Shown: positions 30,415 to 38,791 of the stretch, in pieces | Layout: each line of letters opens with the position of its first letter | How positions within the stretch are numbered: position 1 is the first letter of the stretch | Assembly: GCF_003008555.2 (NCBI RefSeq) | Contig: NZ_CP027665.1 | Coordinates: 2,852,001-2,916,000 of the forward strand | Direction of reading: 5' to 3' | Length of the DNA: 64,000 nucleotides | Source of the DNA: Pukyongiella litopenaei | Lineage (GTDB): Bacteria; Pseudomonadota; Alphaproteobacteria; Rhodobacterales; Rhodobacteraceae | The notes under the pieces: model-generated | Databases searched by the model: none | What the model was told of the DNA's origin: nothing | Seen by the model: only the letters and a program-made list of their open reading frames with translations | Translations under genes and position numbers: made by a program

Positions 30415-31248
30415 TCAGATTTCAATCGGGTTTGCCTTAGCAAGGCCATCAAAACGCATCAATGTGTCAATCAAACCGGGCATCTGGTCGAGATAGATCA
30501 TGTTGGGACCGTCACAGGGGGCGTTGTCGGGATCCTGGTGGGTCTCCATGAATACGCCGGCAACGCCGACCGCCACGGCCGAACGGGCCATGACCGGCGC
30601 GAATTCCCGCTGCCCGCCCGATGCACCGCCCAGACCGCCCGGTTGGGCCACGGTATGGGTGGCGTCCATGATCACCGGATACCCGGTGCGCCCCATTTCG
30701 GGCAGTGACTGCATGTCGACCACGAGGCGGTTGTAGCCAAAGCTGACGCCGCGTTCGGTCAGCATGATATTGTGATTGTTCGTGCTTTCGATCTTGGCGG
30801 CGACATTCTGCATGTCCCAGGGGGCCAGAAACTGCCCTTTCTTGACATTGACCGCGGCGCCGGTCGATCCGGCGGCTTTCAGCAGCGCGGTCTGGCGGCA
30901 CAGAAAGGCCGGGATCTGCAGGATGTCGCAGATTTCGGCCACGCTGGCACATTGTTCCTTTTCGTGAACATCCGTCGTGACCGGCACGCCGATCGCTTCC
31001 TTCACCGATTTCAGGACCGCCAGGCCCTTTTCCAGGCCCAGGGCCGGGGCGGCGTCGATCGATGTCCTGTTCGCCTTGTCGAAGGACCCTTTGAACACAT
31101 ATTGCGCGCCGGCGGCGTCACAGGCTTCCTTCAGCCGTCCGGCGATCATCTGGGCGTGGTCCGCCGTTTCGAGTTGGCACGGACCGGCGATCACGGTCAG
31201 CGGGCGGTCATTGCCGATGGTCAGGCCGGCGACGGAAACATGTTTCAT
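30415..31248 (-). CDS. kdsA: 3-deoxy-D-manno-octulosonate 8-phosphate synthase (KdsA)
   Basis: Condenses phosphoenolpyruvate with arabinose 5-phosphate to Kdo-8-phosphate, precursor of Kdo in lipopolysaccharide or capsule linkers. The product is 277 residues, normal length. It carries IAGPCQLE, FKGSFDKANRTS, TDVHEKEQ, FLCRQTALL and DATHTVAQPGG. The ATG at 31248 lies three bases after the kpsE-like stop. Its place between capsule-export genes and the mutase suggests the Kdo may be destined for a Kdo-linked exported glycan as well as lipid A core. Confidence 0.96.
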   Translation of the reverse strand: MKHVSVAGLTIGNDRPLTVIAGPCQLETADHAQMIAGRLKEACDAAGAQYVFKGSFDKANRTSIDAAPALGLEKGLAVLKSVKEAIGVPVTTDVHEKEQCASVAEICDILQIPAFLCRQTALLKAAGSTGAAVNVKKGQFLAPWDMQNVAAKIESTNNHNIMLTERGVSFGYNRLVVDMQSLPEMGRTGYPVIMDATHTVAQPGGLGGASGGQREFAPVMARSAVAVGVAGVFMETHQDPDNAPCDGPNMIYLDQMPGLIDTLMRFDGLAKANPIEI

Positions 31249-31251
31249 GGC

Positions 31252-32880
31252 TTAGGACGATACCTGTTCTCGGAGGATGGAGGCGGTCAGCGACAGCAAC
31301 AGATAGATACCCGCAAAGACCAGGAATGCCAAAAGCGTATTTTCGAACTTCCGGGGATAGCTGGCCGCGTCCGCCGCGACGGGTTCGACCGAGGTGGTCA
31401 GGTAGCGGACCTGGCGGTTGGCCTCCATCCGGGTCTGTTCGAGCTGCTGGAGCGCCGATTGCAGCATCATGTCGCGGGCGGCGAGGTCGGCCTGCGCCAT
31501 CTGGATGCGGACCGACAGCTGCGCCAGTGAATTTTCGCCCGCGCTGGCATCGGTCATGCGCATGTTGAGATCGTTCAGCAGGTTTTCGAGCCGTCCGACA
31601 TCGCCGCGTGCGCCGTCGACCTTGGCCTGGTTGGGGCGGGCGTTGTCCAGCAGGGCGGCCAGTTGCAGCTGCTTTTCCTGCAGTTGAAGCTCGACATTGT
31701 TGATCTGGCTGCGCAGGCTCGCGATCACCCCTTCGGGATCGAGAACGGCGCCCTGCTGTTGCAGTTCCACCAGGGCTTCCTGCGCGTCGCGCCGGGCGAC
31801 CTGGGCTTGTTCGAACCCTTCCATCGCGTCCCGCATCTGGTCGCCGCGTTTCTGCTGCGACAGGTTGTTGACCCGTTCCTCGGCATAGGTGATCAGGCGC
31901 CGCGAAAACTCGGCGGCCAGTTCCGGATCGGCGGCGATCACCTCCATGCGGATCACGCCTTCGGTCGGATCGTAGCCGATCTTCACGTTCTTGCGGTAGA
32001 TCCGGTATGCGTCTTCGTTGGAGGCGTCGGTGTCGAGCCGCTGGATCGGGTCGATCCGGTCCTGTTCGAAATGCGCCTTGAAGCCCATGTCGCGATCCAG
32101 CCGCAGCATCGCATCGCGGGATTCCAGATAGGACTGCACCGCGATCGAATCCTGGCTGGTGGCAAATTGCGTGCCCGACAGCAACCCGCCCAGACCGCTG
32201 CCGCCGGCATTGTCCGCCTGCAGGATCAGGAAGCCGGAGTTTGATGCATACATCGGCGTCGCCACCCGGTAGAAATACCACCCGGCCACCAAAGCGGGCA
32301 GGAACACGAAAAAGCTCAGCCGCGCCAGCAGCAGCGCCAGCCGGCGGCGGCGCCGGCGCACGATATCGCGCTGGATCCCGGTGATTTCCTTCTCGCGCCT
32401 TGCCGCGGGGCTGAGTTCGGTCGAAGGCAGTTCGGTCCGGCGCGGTTCGAATTTCTGCGGCAGATGCACATGATCCCCGCTGTCGCCCTCTGGTTTCCGT
32501 CCCGGCTGGCCTGCCATGGTTTCGAACGCGTCCGGCGCGCCGGTCTGTGGATCGGCGCCGCCGCGCGGCACGACCAGTTCCAGCATGTTCGAGCGTTTGA
32601 ACGGGTCGATGTTCTTTTGCCGCAGCAGGCGCACCGCGTCATGTTCGTCGGCCGGTTCCAGGCCGTGTTTCTCGGCCACCCGCAGGGCCATGCGCAACTG
32701 GCGGCCGGTCAGGCCCTCGGCGCGGATCGCCTCGAGTTCGGCGTCGACGGGGTTTTCCGCCGCCGCGTCCCCGCCGTCGCCATCCGCGGCCTCGCCGGTG
32801 CCGGCGGGGTTGGGGGCGTCGGCCTGGCTCGCGCTGGTGCGGCGGATGCGGAACTTGCTAGCCTTGGGTCTGGTAGTCAT
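31252..32880 (-). CDS. capsule polysaccharide export inner-membrane protein, KpsE/CtrB family
   Basis: Polysaccharide co-polymerase/exporter subunit bridging the inner membrane to the periplasm. The product is 542 residues. After a polar N-terminal region of about 180 residues comes an arginine stretch (RRRRRRLALLL) and transmembrane helix one at about 181-204. A long periplasmic coiled-coil region at about 330-490 follows, then helix two near 513-535. The two-helix topology with a large periplasmic coil defines the KpsE/BexC/CtrB family. KpsE of E. coli is about 380 residues, so the cytoplasmic N-terminal extension is the unusual part. It overlaps the ATPase gene by 23 bases. Confidence 0.88.
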   Translation of the reverse strand: MTTRPKASKFRIRRTSASQADAPNPAGTGEAADGDGGDAAAENPVDAELEAIRAEGLTGRQLRMALRVAEKHGLEPADEHDAVRLLRQKNIDPFKRSNMLELVVPRGGADPQTGAPDAFETMAGQPGRKPEGDSGDHVHLPQKFEPRRTELPSTELSPAARREKEITGIQRDIVRRRRRRLALLLARLSFFVFLPALVAGWYFYRVATPMYASNSGFLILQADNAGGSGLGGLLSGTQFATSQDSIAVQSYLESRDAMLRLDRDMGFKAHFEQDRIDPIQRLDTDASNEDAYRIYRKNVKIGYDPTEGVIRMEVIAADPELAAEFSRRLITYAEERVNNLSQQKRGDQMRDAMEGFEQAQVARRDAQEALVELQQQGAVLDPEGVIASLRSQINNVELQLQEKQLQLAALLDNARPNQAKVDGARGDVGRLENLLNDLNMRMTDASAGENSLAQLSVRIQMAQADLAARDMMLQSALQQLEQTRMEANRQVRYLTTSVEPVAADAASYPRKFENTLLAFLVFAGIYLLLSLTASILREQVSS

Positions 32881-33517
32881 AGAGTTGCCTTGCCTCTTCC
32901 AAGGTGTCGAACATATGCAGCCGCCCGTCCTTGAGCACGGCGGCCGAACTTGCGAATTTTTCCAGCGTCTGCGCCTGGTGCGAGACGATCACGATGGTCG
33001 TGTTGCGCAGCCGTTCCTGCAGGATCGCCCCGGCCTTGCGGTTGAATTCCACATCCGTGGTGCCGGGCATGCCTTCGTCGATCAGGTAGATGTCGAATTC
33101 AAGCGCCAGCATCAGCGCGCAGGAGAACCGCGCCCGCATACCCGACGAATAGGTGGCCAACGGCTGGTCGAAATATTCGCCCAGATCGCAGAGCCACCGG
33201 CAATAAGCCTCGACGTAATCGGGATCGAGCCCGTAGAGCTTGGCGATATAGCGGCTGTTTTCCATCGCCGACACCTTGCCGACCACGCCGCCCATGAAAC
33301 CCAGCGGGAAGGACACGTTGCAACTGCGCCTGATTTCGCCCTCGTCGGGTTTCTCAAGTCCCGCCATCATGTTGATCAGCGTTGTCTTGCCGGTGCCGTT
33401 GGGCGCGAGAATGCCCAGCGACCGGCCGAGTTCGACCCGGAACGACGCTTCGTGCAGGATCACCTTGCGGCGGGTGCCTGTCCAGAAGGATTTGCTGACA
33501 TTCTCGAACTCGATCAT
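32858..33517 (-). CDS. capsule polysaccharide ABC exporter ATP-binding protein, KpsT family
   Basis: Cytoplasmic ATPase energising polysaccharide export. The product is 219 residues, right for KpsT/BexA/CtrD. The signature YSSGMRARF, LYGLDPDYVE and FDIYLIDEG are typical. The Walker A reads APNGTGKTT, so the first glycine of GxxGxGK(S/T) is alanine; the GKT core is intact. ATG at 33517. No KpsM-type permease is encoded next to it in either direction inside the window, so the partner must lie elsewhere. First gene of a minus-strand operon with kpsE-like, kdsA and the mutase. Confidence 0.9.
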   Translation of the reverse strand: MIEFENVSKSFWTGTRRKVILHEASFRVELGRSLGILAPNGTGKTTLINMMAGLEKPDEGEIRRSCNVSFPLGFMGGVVGKVSAMENSRYIAKLYGLDPDYVEAYCRWLCDLGEYFDQPLATYSSGMRARFSCALMLALEFDIYLIDEGMPGTTDVEFNRKAGAILQERLRNTTIVIVSHQAQTLEKFASSAAVLKDGRLHMFDTLEEARQLYDYQTQG

Positions 33518-33556
33518 CGTGCCGCCCGATACCGGCGCTCCGTTGGTGGTGTCCCG

Positions 33557-33591
33557 GGCAGGAACATGCCCTCCTGCCGCTCTAGCAGCGG
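33557..33591 (-). other. leader hairpins upstream of the KpsT-family gene
   Basis: Two adjacent stems lie in the presumed 5' leader: GGCAGGA/TCCTGCC around 8 bases (33557-33578) and CCGCT/AGCGG around 5 bases (33577-33591). They share their edge, so only one may form at a time. The role is unknown. Confidence 0.35.
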
Positions 33592-33624
33592 TGTGTTAAC
33601 GCCCGATAGACGTAGTGACGCGTT

Positions 33625-33654
33625 ATTATGTAGAATTGCAGGGGAATTATCCAA
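33625..33654 (-). promoter_or_regulatory. candidate promoter of the polysaccharide-export operon
   Basis: On the minus strand TTGGAT (33654-33649) and CATAAT (33630-33625) are separated by 18 bases, about 110 bases before the kpsT-like ATG. The region 33600-33660 is clearly AT-rich against its surroundings. Confidence 0.45.
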
Positions 33655-33664
33655 TGGGAATGAC

Positions 33665-34312
33665 ATGGCGCGCGCCGGACGGCCCGAGAACGTGACCCCC
33701 GCGCACGGGGCCGGAGGCGAACCGGCGCTGGCCGATCGGATCCGGGCCTGCCGGATCTGCAGTGACCGGTTTGCCGCCACCGCGACGGCCCATGCGCCGC
33801 GCCCGGTGGTCTGGTTCCGTCCAGGCGCGCGGCTATTGATCGCGGGGCAGGCGCCCGGTGCGCGGGTCCATGCATCGGGGCGCCCCTTTACCGATCCCTC
33901 CGGTGACCGGCTGCGCGACTGGCTGGGGATCGGCGAGGACGTGTTCTATGACCTCTCGCGCGTGGCGGTGGTGCCGATGGCGTTCTGTTTCCCGGGCTAC
34001 GACGATCGCAAGGCCGACCTGCCGCCGCCGCCGGTCTGCGCGCGGACCTGGCACGGGCAGGTGATGGCGGAGCTGGGCGAGGCGCCGCTGGTGGTGCTGG
34101 TGGGCGGTCATGCCCATCGCTGGCACCTGGGGACACGCGCGGGCGTGACCGAAACCGTGGCGGGCTGGCGCGCCCATGCGCCGTGGGTGTTCCCCTTGCC
34201 TCATCCGTCCTGGCGCAATACGGCATGGCTGAAACGCAATCCGTGGTTCGCGGCCGAGCTGTTGCCGGCCCTGCGCGTGCGGGTGCAGGAGGTTCTGGAT
34301 GGTGCAGGATGA
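33665..34312 (+). CDS. uracil-DNA glycosylase superfamily protein (family 4-like)
   Basis: Probable DNA-repair glycosylase of the UDG superfamily, 215 residues. The segment LIAGQAPGARVHASGRPF (58-75) corresponds to the active-site loop of family-4 enzymes, where GExPG is usual; here it is GQAPG. The C-terminal motif LPHPSWRN (178-185) matches the HPS loop. Cysteines 29, 32, 108 and 125 have the C-x2-C...C...C layout that ligates the 4Fe-4S cluster of family 4. The ATG at 33665 is chosen because the frame upstream overlaps the divergent promoter region. Enzymatic activity is likely but not certain. Confidence 0.78.
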   Translation: MARAGRPENVTPAHGAGGEPALADRIRACRICSDRFAATATAHAPRPVVWFRPGARLLIAGQAPGARVHASGRPFTDPSGDRLRDWLGIGEDVFYDLSRVAVVPMAFCFPGYDDRKADLPPPPVCARTWHGQVMAELGEAPLVVLVGGHAHRWHLGTRAGVTETVAGWRAHAPWVFPLPHPSWRNTAWLKRNPWFAAELLPALRVRVQEVLDGAG

Positions 34313-35087
34313 GACCCCGCTGGACGCGGCCCACGCGGCGATGGTGGCGGACGAGGCCGACGATACCGCGCGGCTGCGGTTCTACGACCGGCTGGCCGAT
34401 GCCGAGCTGTTCCTGCTGCTGACGGGGGAACCGGATGGCGATGACATCACGCCCGAACTGTTCGATACCGGCGAGGGCCGGTTCGCGCTGGGTTTCGACC
34501 GGGCCGAACGGCTGGCCGAGTTCACCGGCCGGCCCGCGCCCTACGCGGCGCTGTCGGGCCGGGTGCTGGCCGGGTTGCTGGCCGGGCAGGGGATCGGGCT
34601 GGCGCTGAATCCCGAGGTGGCGCCATCGTCGATGCTGTTGCCCGCCGCGGCGCTGGGCTGGCTGCGCGACACGCTCGACCAGGGTCCGGGCACGGTAGAG
34701 GCGTGGATAGCCGCCTTCACACCGCCGGCGGGCCTGCCCCCCGCGCTGCTTGCCGCGCTTGATGCCAAGCTGGCCACCGCCGCCGGACTGGCGCGGGCGG
34801 CCTGGTTGGTCGGGGTCGAATATGCCGGCGGCGGTCGCGGTCACCTGCTGGGCTTTGTCGATGCGGTCGAAGGCGCCCAGACGGCCCTGGCCGGGGCGGT
34901 GTCCGAGGCGCTGGTGTTTTCCGGGCTCGAGGCCGGGATGCTCGATGTGGGGTTCTTTGCCGCCGACGATCCCGCCGCCGCGCGCATGGCCGGGCCGGGG
35001 CTGCGCTTCGATCTTCCCGAACCCGAACCGCCCGCCCGGCCCTCGACCCCCGGATCGGACCCGGACCGCCCGCCCATCCTGCGCTGA
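34299..35087 (+). CDS. SseB family protein
   Basis: Soluble protein of 262 residues with two SseB-type segments: residues about 15-125 include the pattern RLRFYDRLADAELFLLLTGE and a LALNPEVAPSSMLL motif, and about 150-240 a second, weaker part. SseB-family proteins are widespread, and their biochemical role is not settled. The ATG at 34299 lies inside the end of the glycosylase-like gene, with AGGAGG six bases upstream, so the two are translationally coupled. The C-terminal 25 residues are proline-rich and probably disordered. Confidence 0.75.
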   Translation: MVQDETPLDAAHAAMVADEADDTARLRFYDRLADAELFLLLTGEPDGDDITPELFDTGEGRFALGFDRAERLAEFTGRPAPYAALSGRVLAGLLAGQGIGLALNPEVAPSSMLLPAAALGWLRDTLDQGPGTVEAWIAAFTPPAGLPPALLAALDAKLATAAGLARAAWLVGVEYAGGGRGHLLGFVDAVEGAQTALAGAVSEALVFSGLEAGMLDVGFFAADDPAAARMAGPGLRFDLPEPEPPARPSTPGSDPDRPPILR

Positions 35088-35093
35088 GCCGGT

Positions 35094-35119
35094 CCACGCC
35101 GCCAACTATGACGGCGTGG
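35094..35119. terminator. hairpin between convergent SseB-like and yghU genes
   Basis: An 8-bp perfect stem CCACGCCG/CGGCGTGG around 10 bases, only 7 bases after the SseB-like stop. Symmetry suits termination from both sides, but there is no T-run. Confidence 0.35.
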
Positions 35120-35166
35120 GGCAGGGGGCATGCCGCGCCGCCGCCCCGCGAAACCGGGCGCGTTGC

Positions 35167-36075
35167 TCAGTCCGCCGCGTCGCCCTCTGGCGCCAGCTTG
35201 TCCTGGGTGTTGGTGTCGAAATCCCCCGCGTCGTGGCGTTCGTGAAGCTGCAATTCGGGGTTGCCGAAGGTGCGGTTCACCATCCGTCCACGCAGCACCG
35301 CCGGGCGCGCGTCGACCGCCCGGGCCCAGCGCTGCACGTTGGCATAGCTTTCGACATCCAGGAACTCGCCCGCCTCGTAGAGCCGTCCCAGCGCCAGTTG
35401 CCCATACCACGGCCAGATCGCGATATCGGCGATGGAATACGCGTCGCCGGCGATGAATTCGCGATCGGCCAGTTGCCGGTCCAGCACGTCGAGCTGGCGT
35501 TTGGCCTCCATCGCGAAGCGGTTGATCGGATATTCCCATTTCTCCGGCGCATAGGCATAGAAATGGCCAAAGCCGCCGCCCAGGTAGGGCGCGCTGCCCA
35601 TCTGCCAGAACACCCAGTTCATCACCTCGGTCCGGTCCGGGCCGGTGGCGGGCAGCAACGCCCCGAACTTCTCGGCCAGGTGGAACAGGATCGACGCGCT
35701 TTCGAATACCCGCACCGGTTCATCGCCGGACCGGTCCCACAGGGCCGGGATCTTGGAATTCGGGTTGGCCTCGACGAACCCGCTGCCGAACTGGTCGCCC
35801 TCGCCGATATTGATCAGCCAGGCATCGTATTCCGCGCCCGCATGGCCAAGCGCCAGCAGCTCTTCGAGCATCACCGTGGCCTTCACGCCATTGGGCGTGG
35901 CCAGCGAATAGAGCTGCATCGGATGTTTGCCCACCGGCAGGACCCGGTCATGGGTCGGGCCGGCGACCGGGCGGTTGATGCTGGCAAATCGCCCGCCGCT
36001 TTCGCTGTCCCAGGTCCAGACCGCGGGCGGCTGATACGGGGCGGGGTCGTTGGAATGCTTGTCGGCGTCTTTCAT
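35167..36075 (-). CDS. yghU: glutathione-dependent disulfide-bond oxidoreductase, YghU-like
   Basis: Member of the Nu-class glutathione transferases, which reduce disulfides with two bound glutathiones. The product is 302 residues and aligns from end to end with E. coli YghU by eye: WTWDSESGGRFASINRP, GKHPMQLYSL, PNGVKATVMLEELL, NPNSKIPAL, ESASILFHLAEKFG, WPWYGQL and the tail ERHDAGDFDTNTQDK. The ATG at 36075 is preferred because E. coli YghU has little before the WTWD motif; ATGs at 36093 and 36114 are possible. It is convergent with the SseB-like gene. Confidence 0.9.
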   Translation of the reverse strand: MKDADKHSNDPAPYQPPAVWTWDSESGGRFASINRPVAGPTHDRVLPVGKHPMQLYSLATPNGVKATVMLEELLALGHAGAEYDAWLINIGEGDQFGSGFVEANPNSKIPALWDRSGDEPVRVFESASILFHLAEKFGALLPATGPDRTEVMNWVFWQMGSAPYLGGGFGHFYAYAPEKWEYPINRFAMEAKRQLDVLDRQLADREFIAGDAYSIADIAIWPWYGQLALGRLYEAGEFLDVESYANVQRWARAVDARPAVLRGRMVNRTFGNPELQLHERHDAGDFDTNTQDKLAPEGDAAD

Positions 36076-36293
36076 CGGGTCAGGTCCATCCATCGCGTTG
36101 CGCTGACAGCACATATATCCGCAATCGCCCGCTCGAACAGGCCCTCATTCTGTGCAGCAGATCACATCGGCTCCGCGGCCATCACAGGGGCGCGAGTCCC
36201 CCTTCGCGCGGCCGGGGCAATGCCTATTATCGGATGCGGTGGCGGCCGCCCGCGGCCCGCCCGATCAGGCCCGACCGTGATTGAGAGGACAGG

Positions 36294-36827
36294 ATGACCC
36301 GTTTCGCACTTGCCATCGCCGCCGCCGCCACGGCGTTCACCGTGTTGAACAGCCTGCCCGCCCGGGCCGGGGATCAATATGTCGACAGCACCGGCTTTGC
36401 CGTGTCCGGCCATGACGTGGTCGCCTATTTCGACCTCGAACAGGCGCCGGTCGGACAGGCCCAGCCCGCCGCCGTGCCGGGGCGCGCCGACATCACCGCC
36501 GAATGGAACGGGGCCACCTTCGCCTTTGCCAGCGAAGCCAACCGTGACAGGTTTGTCGCCAGTCCCGGGCAGTACGCCCCGCAATATGACGGCCATTGTG
36601 CCTATGGCGTGTCCAAGGGCGGCAAGGTGCCCGGCAACCCGAACCTGTGGCGCATCGTCGATGGCAAGCTGTTCCTGAACATCACCGAGACCGTGGTCGG
36701 GTTCTGGGAAGAGGACATTCCCGGCAACATCTCGACCGCCGAAGGCAATTGGCCGGGGATCGAAGCCGCGCCGGCCTCGGAAAACCCGATCCCGAACTAC
36801 AGTTCGGACGCACCGGTTGCCGACTGA
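36294..36827 (+). CDS. exported YHS domain-containing protein
   Basis: Small periplasmic protein of 177 residues. A signal peptide of about 25 residues ends at ARAGDQ. The body has the YHS-like core: GFAVSGHDVVAYFDL (about 33-47), EWNGATFAFASEANRDRFVASPGQY-type pattern near 75-95, then HCAYGVSKG. YHS domains often bind metals, but the histidine/cysteine set here does not allow a firm assignment. The ATG at 36294 is close to GAGAGGACAGG. It is monocistronic and converges on gcrA. Confidence 0.8.
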   Translation: MTRFALAIAAAATAFTVLNSLPARAGDQYVDSTGFAVSGHDVVAYFDLEQAPVGQAQPAAVPGRADITAEWNGATFAFASEANRDRFVASPGQYAPQYDGHCAYGVSKGGKVPGNPNLWRIVDGKLFLNITETVVGFWEEDIPGNISTAEGNWPGIEAAPASENPIPNYSSDAPVAD

Positions 36828-36829
36828 CG

Positions 36830-36857
36830 CCGGGACAGGGTCACCGGGACAGGGTCA
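36830..36857. repeat. 14-base perfect tandem duplication
   Basis: CCGGGACAGGGTCA occurs twice head to tail (36830-36843 and 36844-36857) directly behind the YHS gene stop. No stem is formed by the unit itself. Confidence 0.85.
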
Positions 36858-36929
36858 GCCCAACAACATCACCGCAGGCGGCGACCACGGCCGCCCGGCA
36901 ACGCCCATTGCCCGGTCTTGCGGTCGCGC

Positions 36930-36950
36930 AAAAAATCCGGCGACCGGGAT
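36930..36950 (-). terminator. intrinsic terminator of gcrA
   Basis: On the minus strand a short GC stem (TCCCGG...CCGGA, one bulge, loop TCG) is followed by six T residues (36935-36930). It abuts the gcrA stop codon. The stem is short, so strength is uncertain. Confidence 0.5.
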
Positions 36951-37525
36951 CAGCGGCGGCGGTCGCGGCGGGCGCTCATCGGCTGGAAGGCCACGCCGAC
37001 ATGGGCCTCGCAATAGGGTTTGCCGACCTGCACCGGCAGGCCGCAGAACCAGAAATCCTCGGTCGCCGGGTCGCCCACCGGCCATTTGCAGGTGCGTTCG
37101 GTCAGTTCCATCAGGCCCAGCTTCTTGGCCTTCTTCTCGACCTCGTTGACCTTGGCCAGCGCTTCGGGGCTGATTTCATTGGCCGATGGCTGCGGCGGCA
37201 GCGGCTGGCCCGCCGGGATGATCTGCCGGCGCGCGGGCATCGCGGGTTTCGCATCGGCCGGTGCCGGCTGCGCGGCGGGACGGGCCGGTTCGGTCTTGGG
37301 CGCGGGCTTCGGCGCGGCCTCGGCCTTGGGCGCGGCTTTCGGCTCGGCGGGTTTGGCGGCGGCGGCGGCGCCGCCGCTCTGGCGGTTGGACAGGCCCAGC
37401 CGATGTACCTTGCCGATCACCGCGTTGCGGGTCACGCCGCCCAGTTCCTTTGCGATCTGGCTGGCCGACTGGCCTTCGCCCCACAGTTTCTTGAGCAGAT
37501 CGACGCGCTCTTCGGTCCAGGACAT
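36950..37525 (-). CDS. gcrA: cell-cycle regulator GcrA
   Basis: Alphaproteobacterial transcription cofactor that binds sigma-70 and methylated GAnTC promoters to drive cell-cycle genes. The product is 191 residues. The N-terminal HTH-like domain reads MSWTEERVDLLKKLW, followed by SASQIAKELGGVTRNAVIGK (about 22-41). A long alanine/lysine/proline-rich linker (about 55-115) leads to the sigma-interacting C-terminal domain with RTCKWPVGDP and CGLP...YCEAH. The ATG at 37525 has AAAGGG upstream; a GTG two codons earlier is less likely. Its presence is a strong marker for the alphaproteobacterial lineage. Confidence 0.95.
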   Translation of the reverse strand: MSWTEERVDLLKKLWGEGQSASQIAKELGGVTRNAVIGKVHRLGLSNRQSGGAAAAAKPAEPKAAPKAEAAPKPAPKTEPARPAAQPAPADAKPAMPARRQIIPAGQPLPPQPSANEISPEALAKVNEVEKKAKKLGLMELTERTCKWPVGDPATEDFWFCGLPVQVGKPYCEAHVGVAFQPMSARRDRRR

Positions 37526-37613
37526 GGGCACCCTTTCAAAGCTGGAAGGCGGCCAAAGCGCGGCCGCCTTCGATAAGTCTCTAGGCCATATATACTAGTC
37601 GATGCGGGGGAAG

Positions 37614-38540
37614 TTACAAGGCTTCGCGGCGCTGATCCTGCCCGGAACCGGGCGGGATCGGTGTCCGCGCCCGCGCCTCGCGCCAGGCCAGCAGCAGCGC
37701 ACCGGCCAGGATCACCGCGGCCCCGGCCGCCGATACCGCGTCGGGCACCGCACCGAACACGGCGAGATCGTAAAGCGCGGCAAAGATCAGCGCGGCATAG
37801 CTGAACGGTGCCACGAAACTGGCATCGGCCCGCGCCAAGGCATTGACATAGAGCACCTGCGCCGCCGCCATCAACGCGCCGATCCCCGCCAGGGCCGCCC
37901 ATTGCGCCGGTGTCGGCGGCTGCCAGACCGGCAGCACCGCCGCCGTGGCGATGCACAGCCCGATGCCGTTGTTGATCAGCAGGATCTGCAGCACCGGTTC
38001 GCGCCCGGACAGTTTCTTGATGAAAATCAGCTCCATCCCCATCGCCGCGGCCGCGCAAAGCGCGAGCATCGCCGCGGGCTGAAAGCTCTCGGGGGTCGGG
38101 CGCAGCAGGATCAGCGCGCCGCTCATCGCGATCGCGGCGGCGGCCCAGCGCACCGGCCCCACCTTTTCTCCCAGCAGCGGGATCGCCAGCATCATCGCGA
38201 AGACCGGGTTGAGAAAGCTGATCGCGGTGGCGTCGGCCATCGGGATGAACGCGACCGAGGCGAACATCAGCGTCACCCCGGCCCAGCCGAATGCGGTGCG
38301 CGCCAGGTGCATCCGCCAGCGGATGTTGCCCAGCGCCGGGCGCAGGATCCCGGTCGCTCCGGCCACCAGGACGAAGGCGAACAGGAACCGCCCCTGCGAA
38401 ATCTGCAGCGGGTTCAGCGGCGTGCCCAGCGCGCCGGTGCCGATCGCCTTGGCCAGCAACGTGGTGCCCGCGATGAACGCGGTGGCAGCCGTCACCATCA
38501 GCGCGGCGATGGCGGGATTGGGGGTCCGGGGCGTGAACAT
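37614..38540 (-). CDS. EamA/DMT superfamily transporter
   Basis: Inner-membrane exporter of the drug/metabolite transporter superfamily, 308 residues with about ten hydrophobic helices arranged as two five-helix EamA repeats (about 10-145 and 155-290). The linker helix PLLGEKVGPVRWAAAAIAMSGALIL typical of the repeat end lies near 125-145 (only the pattern, not the ligand, is informative). I prefer the ATG at 38540; an ATG 14 codons upstream is possible but gives a polar, uncharacteristic leader. Substrate unknown; related proteins export amino acids or purines. Confidence 0.85.
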   Translation of the reverse strand: MFTPRTPNPAIAALMVTAATAFIAGTTLLAKAIGTGALGTPLNPLQISQGRFLFAFVLVAGATGILRPALGNIRWRMHLARTAFGWAGVTLMFASVAFIPMADATAISFLNPVFAMMLAIPLLGEKVGPVRWAAAAIAMSGALILLRPTPESFQPAAMLALCAAAAMGMELIFIKKLSGREPVLQILLINNGIGLCIATAAVLPVWQPPTPAQWAALAGIGALMAAAQVLYVNALARADASFVAPFSYAALIFAALYDLAVFGAVPDAVSAAGAAVILAGALLLAWREARARTPIPPGSGQDQRREAL

Positions 38541-38791
38541 GCGCCGGTTATGGGCGCCGCGATCCGGCGCGGCAATCCGCATTCGGCGTTTCGCCCTTCC
38601 TTTTCGCGCCGAAACCGGCTAGGGCGGGGTCATGATCCGGCGACGCCACACCCCTACGCTCCGACGCCGCAGCGCCTGAGGCCTGCGCCCGATCACTTGC
38701 GCCACCACCGGCGCCCCTTTCGCACATCATTGACGAAACGGCCCCGGCTGATGCACTCAGGGGGCTCAAACTCTCCGGAAGGAAACCCCAG

